Positions 1 through 10,799 of a stretch of DNA of 64,000 nucleotides are shown in pieces. Position 1 is the first letter of the stretch; every line of letters starts with the position of its first letter. Where the stretch lies: positions 83,163,862-83,227,861 of the forward strand of contig NC_065535.1 of assembly GCF_932294415.1 (NCBI RefSeq). Direction: 5' to 3'. The DNA comes from Quercus robur (Eukaryota > Streptophyta > Magnoliopsida > Fagales > Fagaceae). The notes beneath the pieces were generated by a model, which saw only the letters and a program-made list of their open reading frames with translations, had not been told where the DNA came from and ran no database searches. Made by a program: the position numbers and the translations under genes.

Positions 1-108
1 TTTATTCATCACTGTCTCTTCTTCCAGTCTTTTGATATGTACTGTCTACTGACGTCTTACCAAATCAAATTGATCTTACAAAATAGAGAAGTTCTCATGC
101 CACAAATT

Positions 109-237
109 AATGTATAATTTTGCTCACAATTCGTTTATATGGCGAGTTGTGGTTGATGAAGGAATAATGGTTGGTCACCCTTTTACCAATCACAACTCAC
201 TACATAGATGAGTTGTGGACAAAATTATATACTAGTT
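109..237. mobile_element. small MITE (inverted-repeat element)
   Basis: Two arms of about 50 bp (109-157 and 187-237) are imperfect reverse complements. Both carry the motif pair TATAATTTTG and ACAA(T/C)TC, and GAGTTGTGGTTG on the left pairs with CAATCACAACTC on the right, around a ~30-bp loop. There is no coding capacity. The arrangement is that of a short non-autonomous DNA transposon. The superfamily cannot be decided because no clear target duplication is visible. Confidence 0.55.
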
Positions 238-627
238 TATGGTATCAAAATTTTTCTACAAAATATATTCGCATCAATATATGTTTAGCAAGTTGTGTAC
301 GGATGAACTCCTTAATTATTAATTTATTTTACTCCAATGTACACTGGTCAGTTTTGGAGGAGTTTTAGAACTGCACTATCGGGGTCGATTTATGTAAAAG
401 CTTGAATTGCTGATGTATAGCTCATTATGATATTTGATTTGATCGGTGGTGGTTACGAGTTAGTTGTTGACACAAAATTTCTCAAGCATGAACTCACACG
501 GGTGATTAGGGGATTTAAACACCGAAACTCACAATAAATCTATCTTGTCCATCGAGCTGGCTTGGATTGATTTGAGTTGAGAAGATGTATATCTGCTTCG
601 ATTTACATGATTACAACATGAGGTGGT

Positions 628-848
628 TCACAACAGTGACTTAGGTCTATTTAGATAATGTTTATTGCTGAAAACTGAAAACATTATAGCAAAATAATTT
701 TTAAATGTGTGAAAAGTGCCATAAGACCCAATTTTAAAGTTAGATTTATATTTTTCCGTACTTGCGGGTCCCGTGAACAGTACATTAGATCCAGCCAAAA
801 AACGCGCACGCCAGCACAAACGCAATGCGTTGCTATCCAAACTAACAC
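628..848. mobile_element. hAT-like MITE relic
   Basis: The stretch contains a string of phrases typical of a widespread tree MITE family: GCTGAAAACTGAAAACATT, a tract ending in GTGTGAAAAGTGCC, a GTGAACAGTAC block, then repeated AAACGC/CGCAATGCG and a terminal TATCCAAACT. The left end (TATTTAGATAATG) and the reverse complement of the right end (AGTTTGGATAGC) match loosely as terminal repeats. No protein is expected. Family recognition is from memory. Confidence 0.5.
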
Positions 849-990
849 TCAATGAGAAAAATAGAAATGGAATGGAACACATTTGCTTCGATTTATACAA
901 GATGGAATGAATCTAAACATTTCTAAATTTGAACAGGGTTGACAATGTGGGGGGAGAGAACACTAAATGGGTAGATTGATTCTACGTACA

Positions 991-1023
<33 letters not shown>

Positions 1024-1024
1024 T
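991..1024. repeat. compound (CT)n(AT)n microsatellite
   Basis: A CT dinucleotide run passes directly into a TA run. It lies in otherwise featureless AT-rich DNA. Confidence 0.9.
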
Positions 1025-1104
1025 AAAAAAATATAAAATATTAACAATAGATATAATTTCTAAGACATTCTCCAACTTTTTTTTTTTTTTTTTTAATTTT
1101 TAAA

Positions 1105-1195
1105 TTCAATAGTTGAGGAGGGAGAGTTTGAACCATGAATATCTCCTAGAGAATTATTAAGAAGTGTAAGTTGAACTACAAAACTCTTAGCTATT
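1105..1195 (+). repeat. degenerate dispersed repeat (SINE-like)
   Basis: It contains TTCAATAGTTG, a GGGAGAGTTTGAACC block resembling a pol III B box, then CTCTTAGCTATTCC-type text. The same order of blocks recurs near 1870, 4688 and 51364, which suggests an old retroposon family. The copies are strongly diverged and no target duplication is visible. Confidence 0.35.
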
Positions 1196-1615
1196 CCAAT
1201 TTATATATTATGCTTTCACGAAATGCTCTTCCTGATCTAAACGATGAAAATGATACTTCCCCTTAAAGTTTATAAAAATGTAATAAGTTTATAGTATACT
1301 CTATCACGTACACTATGACTTCTCTCTAATGGTCTATTCCATATGCATATTTTTAATTCCTTCTCATTTAGAGAAGTGTAATTTCGTACAAAGTTAATTG
1401 GTATAATTTTTTTTTTAAACAGTGTCATTTTGTAAATGTTTCAAAGCACCCTTATTTACATAAAGATTCTTATAAAATAGGATCACATGATGATAATTTG
1501 ATAATAATTCTTTTTTTGGGGGGATGGGGGGTTTGATCTTTTGATATTATTCCCCATTTGTAGGAATAAATTGTGATTCGAAGCCAACTATTCTATTAAT
1601 CTATTTATGAAATTT

Positions 1616-2094
1616 TGGGGGTGTTTGGCAAATGACAAGATAAATTAATCTATTAATTTATTGTTTTAGTTTGGTTAATTTTTCATTCAAAAAGCCAGTT
1701 CAAAATGAGATAAGATATATTCCCATATAAACCACTTTTTGCTTTAATACTTTCAAATCCATTTCCTCCATTTTTTAATATAAATTTTAGTGTTTTCTCA
1801 TACATATTCCTACAAAAGAAATCAATGTTTTCATGAATTATTTATTTATTTATAATTTTATAATTTATAATTAGAGGGGAAAGATTTAAATCTTGAACGT
1901 ATACCAGGAGGTGTCAATTAATATACAATACAATCTTGACCCCATGAAGTGATATTAATTAAAATTAAAATTGGTTCTGATATGATTCAAGACAAATTAG
2001 ATAAAATAAAGACAACTAAATTTTGGACTCTTTTTTTTTTCTTTTCCTTACATAAAAACTGAAGGATTTTTATGGTTTACCAAACACCCTCTTA
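1616..2094. mobile_element. non-autonomous TIR element (hAT-like)
   Basis: The left end reads GGGTGTTTGGCAAA and the right end, reverse-complemented, reads GGGTGTTTGGTAAA. This shared ~14-bp terminus brackets about 480 bp of AT-rich, non-coding sequence. An older repeat fragment (about 1865-1930) lies inside. An 8-bp target duplication is not clear (AAATTT is present on both sides but is low-complexity). The terminus is common in plant hAT-type MITEs. Confidence 0.5.
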
Positions 2095-2104
2095 AATTTA
2101 GTCA

Positions 2105-2860
2105 TCATGATGCAGTCAAGCAATATGTGAGCTAAATGTCCAGCGCAGGGATTATAGTTTTACATAATTTAGATACATTCAATACAGAAATAGTGCTCCA
2201 TGAACGTTTTTGTGCTACTTGTACGTGCTCATTCCATGGTAACTAATTTCACAAGATTGAGATCCAATACATACCTAGGGGTATTGCACTGTGCAATAAT
2301 ACTTTCAATAGTTGAGATTAAAAGTTGAAAATTCATTTTCAATCTTAATTCTTGGATAATTTTTTTAATCTTTTAATATTTTTTACTTTGTAAACTTTTT
2401 CCACTCACATTAAAATGGTAATAGCATAATACAATTGCACTGGATCCAAATTAATCGGATTGGCAAGCTTGACATGAAAGCTCTTGCCGGCGGGGTGGGT
2501 GACTTGATGGGTGCATTGTAATGAATCAGAATTAATAAGACTAATAAATGGACAAAAAGAACCAAAAAAAGGAGAAGAAAAAAAGACTGTGATCTATTCG
2601 TCATGGAATTATAATAATTTTTACAAGCCTTTTGACATGTGTTATGTGCATGCTTGATGGTTCTTTAGTTTTTAAAGAAAATATAAACTATTTTAAAGTT
2701 ATAATCGCAAGCAGTTCTAATTTATTTGTATCATAATTTTATGTTATTTGAATTTTAAACTCCTCTTCTTACTCATTATGTCCTTGATTTTTTTTATTGT
2801 TAAATAATTTTTAGTTAGATAACAAGGTTAGCTAGCATTGGAAGTATAAAAAAGCGAATA
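2105..2860. other. intergenic, nothing recognised
   Basis: AT-rich DNA without a supported gene. The only open frame is a 64-codon minus-strand one at 2410-2604 with no recognisable motif, which is best treated as chance. Confidence 0.6.
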
Positions 2861-2867
2861 ATATATA

Positions 2868-3166
2868 TCTATATTATCTATAAGAAGATTCATCTATTTG
2901 GATTGAACTTTTATGTGGTTCAGAAATACTCCTAGACCTTATTTTTAATGGGAAAAAACTTGAGGACAATTCGATAAAAATATATCTCTAACTCCACTTA
3001 AAATGCCTTCAAAAGAGGACATTTTCCTACTAATCAATATCTTCAAAACAAACTTATTCAATTTTTTTTTTAAAAATAAAAAATTATGACATCATCAGAA
3101 AAAAGAAAAAAGAAAAGAGAAGAAGAAGCCTCGTTACAGGTGCAAAGACGCATGTGACGAGGCTAG
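2868..3166 (+). mobile_element. mini-Helitron, copy 1
   Basis: The 5' end TCTATATTATCTATAAGA follows an A. The 3' end is CTAG followed by T, which matches the Helitron rule of insertion between A and T. Just before CTAG lies a hairpin whose arms are GCCTCGT and ACGAGGC, extended by ACA/TGT, around a ~13-nt loop. The element is about 299 bp, has no terminal inverted repeats and encodes nothing. A second copy of the same family lies at 4343-4600 in the same orientation. The 5' end could instead be the second TC at 2877. Confidence 0.65.
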
Positions 3167-3169
3167 TAG

Positions 3170-4019
3170 ATAATACATATAAATATAGAATCATAGATAT
3201 AGATAATTAAAATAAGAAATTGTCAAATCATATTCCCTTCATAGTAATAAATATAGACATGAACATAAAAGATGAGGGGACCGCACGAATATTATACCAT
3301 AGTCAAATGTGTTACTCATGAACTTAGTTCAATCATGGATAAAATCTAAGTATGGTCGATAGATCATGCAGACCATAATGCAAAGCTGGAATGCTTTTGT
3401 TTCGAGCTTGAAGTGTTGTTCATATTTATTTGTACATTGGGTTTTTGATTTTTCCATTTTTAACTCGGCTTTTCGTTCTTGTTTTTCATAAGGGTGAAAG
3501 ACAGGTGAAGATGGAAGGCTAGAATCTAGATCCAGTGCTTAATTTCCATTATAATTAACACAAGTACAATCAAAACCATCACCCTCCCTATTAGACTAGA
3601 CTTCCAATGCCTACACCGGCCTATAGCTAACATTCCAAAAAGAGCTCTACTAATTGGAAGTGGATGTAAAACTATGACTTATAGGGTTCTTTACATTCAA
3701 GTGTTGCCGATGAATGCAATTAAGATATAATAGTTTGAATTTATCTAAAAATATATAATAGGTTGAATTTATAGCCCTATAAAATTTTTATTCAATATAA
3801 AAATTTTCATTTAAATAAAACAGTTTTAAAGAATGGTGATTATTGGTGAAGTGTGGAGCTTTTAATTAGATGAATTTAGTTTGAAATCATGTCTCTTGAC
3901 AAGTGCCATGAACTTTGTAAGTTGTCATGCAATTTATTAGTTACTTGAGGCTAAATTAATGTCAGCTTATTATGATATAATTTATATTCACATTGGGATT
4001 TAATTGCAATAAGTGTGTG

Positions 4020-4020
<1 letters not shown>
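3170..4020. other. intergenic, nothing recognised
   Basis: AT-rich DNA between the first mini-Helitron and the AAT/ATT repeat. No gene or clear repeat was identified. Confidence 0.55.
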
Positions 4021-4024
<4 letters not shown>

Positions 4025-4057
<33 letters not shown>

Positions 4058-4085
4058 TATTATTATTATTATTATTATTATTATT
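4025..4085. repeat. palindromic (AAT)n/(ATT)n microsatellite
   Basis: About ten AAT units are followed directly by about twelve ATT units, so the tract is its own reverse complement and could extrude as a hairpin. The long isoleucine runs that open on both strands are artefacts of this symmetry. Confidence 0.9.
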
Positions 4086-4342
4086 TTATGGCCCAATAAC
4101 CATAATGTATTAGGTAAACACCCATTCAAAGTGTTGGAAGATGGACAAAGTTTGGTTACAGCTCTCACTAAAAAAATTAATATAACTGTATATTTTGAAA
4201 ATCTAACCGTCAAATTACATATTTTTTTATGTCTTTAATTAACAAGTATGTTAAATTTCACATTCATATTAGAACGCTTACATCAATACGTTCCACTTTT
4301 TTTTTTCATTTAAACGAGAGATAACTCTAAATCTATGATTTA

Positions 4343-4600
4343 CATATACTATCTATAAGAGTATTCACCTCTTTGGATTGTATTTTTATTTGGTTAAGAA
4401 ATACCTCTAGACCTTACATTTAACAGAGAAAAAACTTGAGGACAATGCGTAAAAATATAATTCCAACTCCACTTAAAATGCCTACAAAATAGAACACTCT
4501 CCAACTAATCCATGTTTTCAAAACAAACTTATCAATTTTTTTTTAAAGAAAATTATGACTCTAGACCAAAAAAATAAAAATAAAAGTATGATGAGGCTAG
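4343..4600 (+). mobile_element. mini-Helitron, copy 2 (partial 3' hairpin)
   Basis: It aligns through its whole length to the element at 2868-3166. Shared blocks include TATCTATAAGA, TTTGGATTG, CTCTAGACCTTA, ACTTGAGGACAAT, AACTCCACTTAAAATGCC and TTTTCAAAACAAACTTAT. It ends GATGAGGCTAG followed by T. The left arm of the 3' hairpin has been lost, so only GAGGCTAG remains. The copies differ by many substitutions and are old. Confidence 0.6.
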
Positions 4601-4622
4601 TGTGTGTGTGTATATATATGTG
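4601..4622. repeat. (TG)n(TA)n microsatellite
   Basis: A short TG run passing into TA immediately abuts the 3' CTAG end of the second mini-Helitron, consistent with T-rich target preference. Confidence 0.7.
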
Positions 4623-4685
4623 GTAGCTTAAAATATCTTAAGGAATTTTCAAAATGGGGGCATATGTTTCCCTAAAACGACCTTA

Positions 4686-4797
4686 TATTTCAATAGTTAT
4701 AATGGGGGGGAAAATGATTTAAATCCTGGATGCCTTTCTTAGAAACAATAAAACGTATCAACTAGTTGAGTTATAAAACTTTTGATAAAACAAACTT
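4686..4797 (+). repeat. dispersed SINE-like repeat remnant
   Basis: Blocks in order: TTTCAATAGTTATAATGG, GATTTAAATCCTGG, CTTAGAAACAATAAAACG, CAACTAGTTGAGTTATAAAA. The same order is seen, more decayed, near 1105, 1870 and 51364. I regard it as an old non-coding retroposon family without firm classification. Confidence 0.4.
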
Positions 4798-4799
4798 TT

Positions 4800-6600
4800 T
4801 ATAATAATTGGGAACGAAATTTTTCCAACATTTCAGTTAGATGAGGACATATATGATCCAAATTCATTATATATAGGATGTATTTTTCTCTGTGATACTG
4901 TATAGGATTCATTCATGAAATGTGATTAAATTCTACACTAACTATCAATTATCAAGGCATTTTACATTATTCTAAGGGCATTCTTCTAACCAAATAATAA
5001 TTTTCCATGCAAGCCACCTTAGCCTTAATAATAATTATCTATACATAAAATAAGACTCCAATTAGCTTATCACTCTTTACTTTTTAATGTAGGGTTATAG
5101 CTATACTTTCTTACCTCTCTACATTTTAATATTGAATTGACTATCATTTAAGCCAATTTTTAGAAAATATTTCTCTTGTCTCAAACAATTGGAAATCAAA
5201 CTACATGAATTTGTATGTAAACATAATTCACACACTATTAGAGTATATATAATTGAAATGACACTTGGATGAGTTTGAAGTTTATTTAAAATCTATAGAC
5301 ACTACTTAACATCAAATTATTGGATAATTAGAATGACATTTGGCAAAAAGTTAGAGTGCGATTAGAATTTAATTTAGATTCTTAATTAAACTTCTTCTCT
5401 ACTTCTACTTTTATATATTATATAAGATTCACGGACAACATGGATAACATGGATTAACAAAAGCAAACCTAAAAATTACAGCCAATTGACAAACCCAAAT
5501 ATATTTCACCCCAACTTGAAACTCATTTCACATCCCTCAAAGGTTGAGTTTGACATCCCTTAATTTCCAATAACTTATTTTACGGAAATGTGAGACAAAA
5601 GGGAAAAAAAGAAAGAAAAAAGAAGTTAATTTTTATTATTATTATTTTATTTTGTAAAATATGAAGACAGAGAGTGAGTTTAAGCAAAAAACAAACTAAA
5701 CAGTTGGGCAGTCAAACGGATCCCAAATTAAATGTTCTAACCAGTAATCACATAACTCTCCACATAGGAAAATCAATTTGGCCTAAATCTTCTATTTGGT
5801 TGAACCCGATCAAATTATTAACGCTAATACCAATAGCTTTGTAACTCATTGTATTGTCTGCTTTTCTAAATAAGTAAAATCATAGTTTTGAGTCCCCCTT
5901 CTACCATTGTTATAACTATCAATTTTTTTTAAAAAATTAATTAATTTCTAAGTGTCTCATGACTATAATTCAAATCCTATCTTCCCTTTTCTCCAAAATC
6001 TATCTATTTCAGTTCATCAAAAAAAAAAAAAAAAAAAAACAATATGAAGTACACAGGTATTTGGGACAAAATATACACACAAATAATTTTGTTTTCCACC
6101 AATTAATGTAGTGCCCCCAAGGGGTCCATTAATTAGCTGACGAGTTAATGATGTGGTACGGGCCAGGGTTACGATTATGCTCAAAGATGTGGTGATTCCA
6201 ATTCTAGACGTCGTTTTTATGCCATTTAATGGCCAATTAAGAGTCTTCAACCATTAGGTTGGGTTTTCTATTTAAAATATTTACAAGGAAGGTGACAGAT
6301 GAAACACACAAAAACAAAACTAGCGAATCACAAAACACAATTTGTTAGTGTACCGACTACCGATTGCGATTAGACTTTGTTCCCTTTCAAGTCTGGCAAT
6401 TCTAGGGCTTATTTATAGATAAATTATTAGGTATTCTCGAAAAACAGTGTCGTGATATTCATTCCTCTTATATAAATGATGAATTGAATTATTATTTGTG
6501 AGGAGAGAGTAAGACATGTACGCCTAATCATAATGCTAGGGATTGACTAGTAAGAGCAAAATTATTGCCAATATAGAGTTTAGCAAACAAAAATACATTA
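4800..6600. other. intergenic; one retroposon-type A tail
   Basis: AT-rich, no supported gene. At 6011-6040 the text GTTCATCAAAAA continues into a ~21-nt A run. This is the TTCATC(A)n tail seen at other retroposon insertions in this window (8640-8895, 41246-41265), so a 5'-truncated LINE-type copy probably ends here. Its 5' limit cannot be set. Confidence 0.45.
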
Positions 6601-6602
6601 TA

Positions 6603-7269
6603 AGAGCATCCCCAAGCAGCCTTGGAAATGTCAAATGTAAGCAGCATTTGGCATTTAGGCCCAAAATATGCTCAGCAGCTGGAAGGCTAAAAGTCGGAAA
6701 ATGCAAATTCTTTTGTAAGATGGCACTGTAACACTATGCCAAAAATAATATTAATATTTTATTCATACTTTTCTCTCTCATCTCTCTCTGTCTTTCTCTG
6801 TCTCTCACTCCCTTTCCTCTCTTTCTCCCTCTTCTCTATTACACTTTCTCAGATACTATATGGCGTTGAGCATCATGCACCAGATCGGAGCTCACGCCGG
6901 ATCGAAGCTCACACTTTCACAGATACGAACTCAATCGAGACAATCGGGACGGTGAGTGCAGTGTCTGTGTGGAAATCTCTGGTGTCGAGTCTCCGATGTA
7001 AGGTCCAAAAACCAGATGTGGATTTTGGTCCATCGTCGCTGTTGAGTCCATGCAGATCGTCGATGCTTGGAGCGACACGAGCCAATCTCTCAGTGGCGTG
7101 TAGAGCCTTCGCGACGAAGACAATCTCTCCGTGGCGTGCTGTGGGTGCTGATTGGGTTTGTTTAGATCAGCAAGTGGCTGATGTGGTGGTTTTGCCGTGG
7201 GGGTTATGGTGTGGTTTTGCCATGGGGGTTACAATGGTGGTGATGTTTTAGACCTAGAGAGACCTTGCT

Positions 7270-7301
<32 letters not shown>

Positions 7302-7530
7302 CCCTCTTTCCGTTCTTGTGCCAGAGGTTGAGGGAGAGAGACGAAAAGCAAAAGAGAGAGAGAGAGAGAAATAGTAAAAAAAGAATAAAAAAGAATATTT
7401 AAATAAAATGGGAAAAAAATAGAATTTTGGGATGTTGGGTGTGTTGTAAAATAGTATGGTATAATTGATAAAGTAGTTTTTTTGAAATGGTAAAATGGGA
7501 TGAGATAGCATTTCTAGATATTGATGCTCT
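6603..7530. mobile_element. non-autonomous DNA transposon with AGAGCATC ends
   Basis: The left end reads AGAGCATCCCCAAG and the right end, reverse-complemented, AGAGCATCAATATC. Inside are mirrored CT-rich (6770-6850) and AG-rich (7330-7375) subterminal tracts, consistent with longer imperfect inverted repeats, and a GC-richer core at 6860-7250. The core is open on the + strand from an ATG at 6736 for 171 codons, but the N-terminal third is just CT-repeat-encoded Ser/Leu and no domain is recognisable. A ~33-nt T run sits at 7271-7301. No exact target duplication was found. Confidence 0.45.
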
Positions 7531-8590
7531 AAGGCCTACGAGCATTCTAAACATTTCAGCTTTGTTTTTATATCTGCTAGTTTAGAAAAGGCAATGTATT
7601 TCTTTAAGGATTTTTTTAACATTCATTAAGAAAATGTTTTTAGAAACTTTTTAGGAAAAATATTTTATATTTTTCATAAAAATAGTATAAAAAATTTCCT
7701 AAAATAATTCACTAACTAATACTCTAAAAACGCTTGTTAAATGATACTATTGCTACCGGACACAATAGGTAATATAATAAACCTTAACTAAAAATATAAT
7801 GGACTTTTTTTTTATTCAGTTATATATTTGGACTTGAGTCTTGATATTTCTAACATTTTTTCTCAACCACGTTATATGAATTGAATGCTCTCATCTCTCT
7901 AGTACATATAGTTTTGAACGTGAATTCACCAAAAAAAGAAAAATAAGGAAAAAAGCAAAATTGAAACAAGTGTACAAACACAAATCCACGTTGCATACAT
8001 AATAATGCTAGATTGGTTGAGAATCACTCACAAGCACGATTACCATAATATAAACCTTCAAAGAGATTTACAAAACTTGTACGTTCGAATTATTGAAGGC
8101 TGTAAGCAAATTATTGTAGACTTATCATATAGTGCTATTTAGTATTTATAACTGAGCTAACCGTGAATTGTTGACTTGCCTAGCTACAAAGTCCAAGCTA
8201 TATGTATATAAGGTGACCCTAGTATTTAAGTCTGTGTTACCTAAATATAATGATGGGGTTATAATGTATGGGCCTCAAGAAAATGAAGATAAAGAGATAG
8301 GAATGCGTGGAGCTACGGGTTCCAAAGGTTGTGGAACTTAATGACATGTACAACATATAATACGGCATATCCCATGTGCAATGTGGTCACAAACCATTTT
8401 GTCACCAATATACCTGCTCCTTCTAGTACTTGATACGTTTAAACCCTTCTTCTTTTTTATTTTTATTTTTTAATATTCCCTACTAATTGGGAAGATACAT
8501 ATATCTATCTTTGCTTTCAAAATATGGCCCCTACTTACTTATGCCTTGACAGTTCAAGATCTTAATTCTATATGTTTTTTCTTCGTTGGG
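7531..8590. other. intergenic, nothing recognised
   Basis: AT-rich spacer without a supported gene, RNA or repeat boundary. Confidence 0.55.
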
Positions 8591-8596
8591 AAAAAT

Positions 8597-8850
8597 ATCC
8601 AAAGATTATACACCTATATAGTCCAAAAGACTTTTGCGTACTTTTTTTTTTTTTTTTTTTTTGATGAACCAAAAATTTTATTACGCAAAAGACTTTTGCG
8701 TACTAAGATATCTGCTTTCGTACCAAAGAGATTATACACCCATATAGCCCAAAAGACTTTTGCGTACTTTTTTTTTTTTTTTTTTTTTTGATAAACCAGA
8801 AATTTTATTACACAAAAGACTTTTGTGTACTAAGATATCTGTTTTCGTAC
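8597..8850 (-). repeat. tandem duplication containing a truncated retroposon tail
   Basis: Two ~126-bp units (from ~8597 and from ~8722). Each holds CAAAAGACTTTTGCGTAC, then a T run of about 20, then GAT(G/A)AACCA(A/G)AAATTTTATTA, then the CAAAAGACTTTTG(C/T)GTAC block again. The flanking ~18-bp repeat looks like the target duplication of a minus-strand 5'-truncated LINE/SINE insertion (tail TTCATC(A)n). The whole locus was later duplicated in tandem. The serine-poor, Phe-run frames here are not genes. Confidence 0.6.
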
Positions 8851-9180
8851 CAAAGAAATTAAAGGCACTATTTCATCAAAAAAAAAAAAAAAAAGCTCTA
8901 ACTCAAAGGACATTTCTTTCCCCTACAAGAATAGATAGTGTAACATTTGATGTATAAGTAATTTTTGTAAAACCTAACTAGGTGCCAATAAAGAGAATCC
9001 AAAAGCATCACCATGATATCCTTTTTCTCGTTCAATTTGATTTGATGTCCAACGTGTGTCAGTGTTAAATCGTGATGATGATTTTCCCAGGGGGAAAAAA
9101 TGGTGACAATGATAAAAGGAGCAGCAGTACTGAGTTCCTTACCCATTGAATAAATGCAAGATGCAGACATTTTTGTTTTC

Positions 9181-9325
9181 AATACAAGATATAAATTATA
9201 CTATATCTTAATTTAAATGTATATGTGTGTGGAGCTCTCTCTTAGAGACTTAAACTCCAGTCCTTGCCCTTTACACCCCACAAGTACTTATACTTATGAA
9301 GTGACCATCGCACCAATAGTGCGCA
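9181..9325 (-). mobile_element. tRNA-derived SINE, minus strand
   Basis: Read on the minus strand, it has a box A-like TTGGTGCGATGGTCACTTC, then AAGTATAAGTACTTGTGG, a box B-like GGAGTTTAAGTCT, a GAGAGAGCTCC stretch and the tail leading to ATCTTGTATTG. The order and wording match the better-preserved copy at 30098-30258, so both belong to one family. This copy is more diverged and its A tail is reduced. Confidence 0.65.
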
Positions 9326-9711
9326 GTGATGCTCATCTATTTTTTGGGTAAATTTTATAATTTGTAAGCTGCATTCTAAACCAACTGGAGCTGCTAATTG
9401 TGATTGCATTTGTGTGTAGCCTTCTCTGTTTCACATGCTCTATGCCCATTTTTAAAGGCTTTTTAGTTTCTATTTTTACTTATTTATTTATCTTTTCTTT
9501 TAAGGATTCCCTAATGATTTCTACAGGTATATAACTTCAAATTAAAAGAAAGGATGCTAAAAAAAAATCTGACATACGTGAATAACGTGAAACTAATAGA
9601 AAATATTTAAAGATTCAATAACTTGGGTGCCTAGCATGCAAATGAAGAATTTAAACAGAAGCTTTGTGTTAATCTTGTGAGAAACTTTGAAACAACACCG
9701 TTCTAGCTTAA

Positions 9712-9713
<2 letters not shown>

Positions 9714-9770
<57 letters not shown>
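9714..9770. repeat. (GA)n microsatellite
   Basis: About 28 GA units in a nearly pure run. Repeating Arg/Glu and Ser/Leu frames across it are artefacts. Confidence 0.95.
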
Positions 9771-9774
<4 letters not shown>

Positions 9775-10190
9775 TAACAGATCCCATTTGTCATATTTTT
9801 CTCAAAAAATTACATGCGAAATTATTAAATTATAAAAAAGAAAAAAGAGAACATAGTTTGACGTCAAAGAAGAGAAATAAGTACCAAACAAATAGAAATT
9901 GTCATGTAGCAAGACAACCAAATACATATTGGTTGTTGGTGAGGATATTGATGAAGCCGGAGGAGACAGTGATTTGAAATATCATCACGGCTATGGTGTG
10001 CCCTTCTTGATCTGGTGGAAGCATGATGTGAAGAGCATGGTTGTGAAAGTAACATGACATTATCACAAATACATGTTTGAGAGACATTTAATGTTATACT
10101 CTTGAGAATCTACCATTGAAAATTTCTCTTTAAGTTATCATGAAACTCCCAAATGCGACTTTGCCTTATCTATAGCCATTATTTTTTTTT
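9771..10190. other. intergenic, nothing recognised
   Basis: No supported gene. Several overlapping short frames exist on both strands (for example 9864-10087) without recognisable motifs. Confidence 0.5.
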
Positions 10191-10279
10191 TAAAGAAGAA
10201 GAATATGATGAAGGAGAAGGAGGAGGAGAAGTATAGCGTGAAACTAAAAAAAAAAAAAAAAAAAAAATTCCGGATAATT

Positions 10280-10720
10280 AGTTCTTAAGAAGAAGTCAGA
10301 GCAGTTTAAATTATTAAATTTGAGAGTAAAGCAATTTGTTAGGAGTAAAACATGGGGGAGTGAAATTCAAGCAGTTTGTTAGGAGTAAAATGTGGGAGTG
10401 GAATTCAAACGTGTTAGTTTTTTATTTAATTTAATTAAATGTCTCTTAAATATATGTAGACTTAATTATTTTTTGTTTAGAGTAGTGCTTAATAAATTTA
10501 GGGGTAAAGTAAATAAGTGGGGAGTATAGGTGGAGAGTTTTTAAGCTATTGAGAAGAAGTAGGAATTTATATCAACGTAGAAGTAGGAATAGGGAGTATC
10601 TGTGGGGAGTTTTTTAAGCTATTGAGTAGAAGTAGGAATTTATATCAATGTAGAAGTAGAAATTTATATCAAGTAGGAAGACATTTCAACGTAAAAGTAG
10701 GAATTTATTATTTTTTTCAA
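10280..10720 (-). repeat. degenerate repeat related to the 60.6-61.4 kb Helitron interior
   Basis: TTAGGAGTAAAA(C/T)(A/G)TGGG and GAATTCAAACGTGTTA at 10320-10420 are reverse complements of the CCCATGTTTTACTCCTAA and AACACGTTTGAATT blocks at 60655-60700 and 61320-61405. Downstream, a segment with AGCTATTGAG(A/T)AGAAGTAGG and AATTTATATCAA is repeated two to three times (10540-10690). It is probably a decayed relative of that element, but no Helitron ends were found. Confidence 0.45.
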
Positions 10721-10799
10721 TTTATTATTTTAACGTCATTTTTAAGTTTTAGATTAATTAAATTGGGAGTATTTTTTACAGTAAAAAAAAAGAAAAAAT

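Noticed and set aside
6736-7251. 171-codon ATG frame
   Set aside because: It lies within a TIR element, its N-terminus is CT-repeat-coded, and no domain is recognisable.
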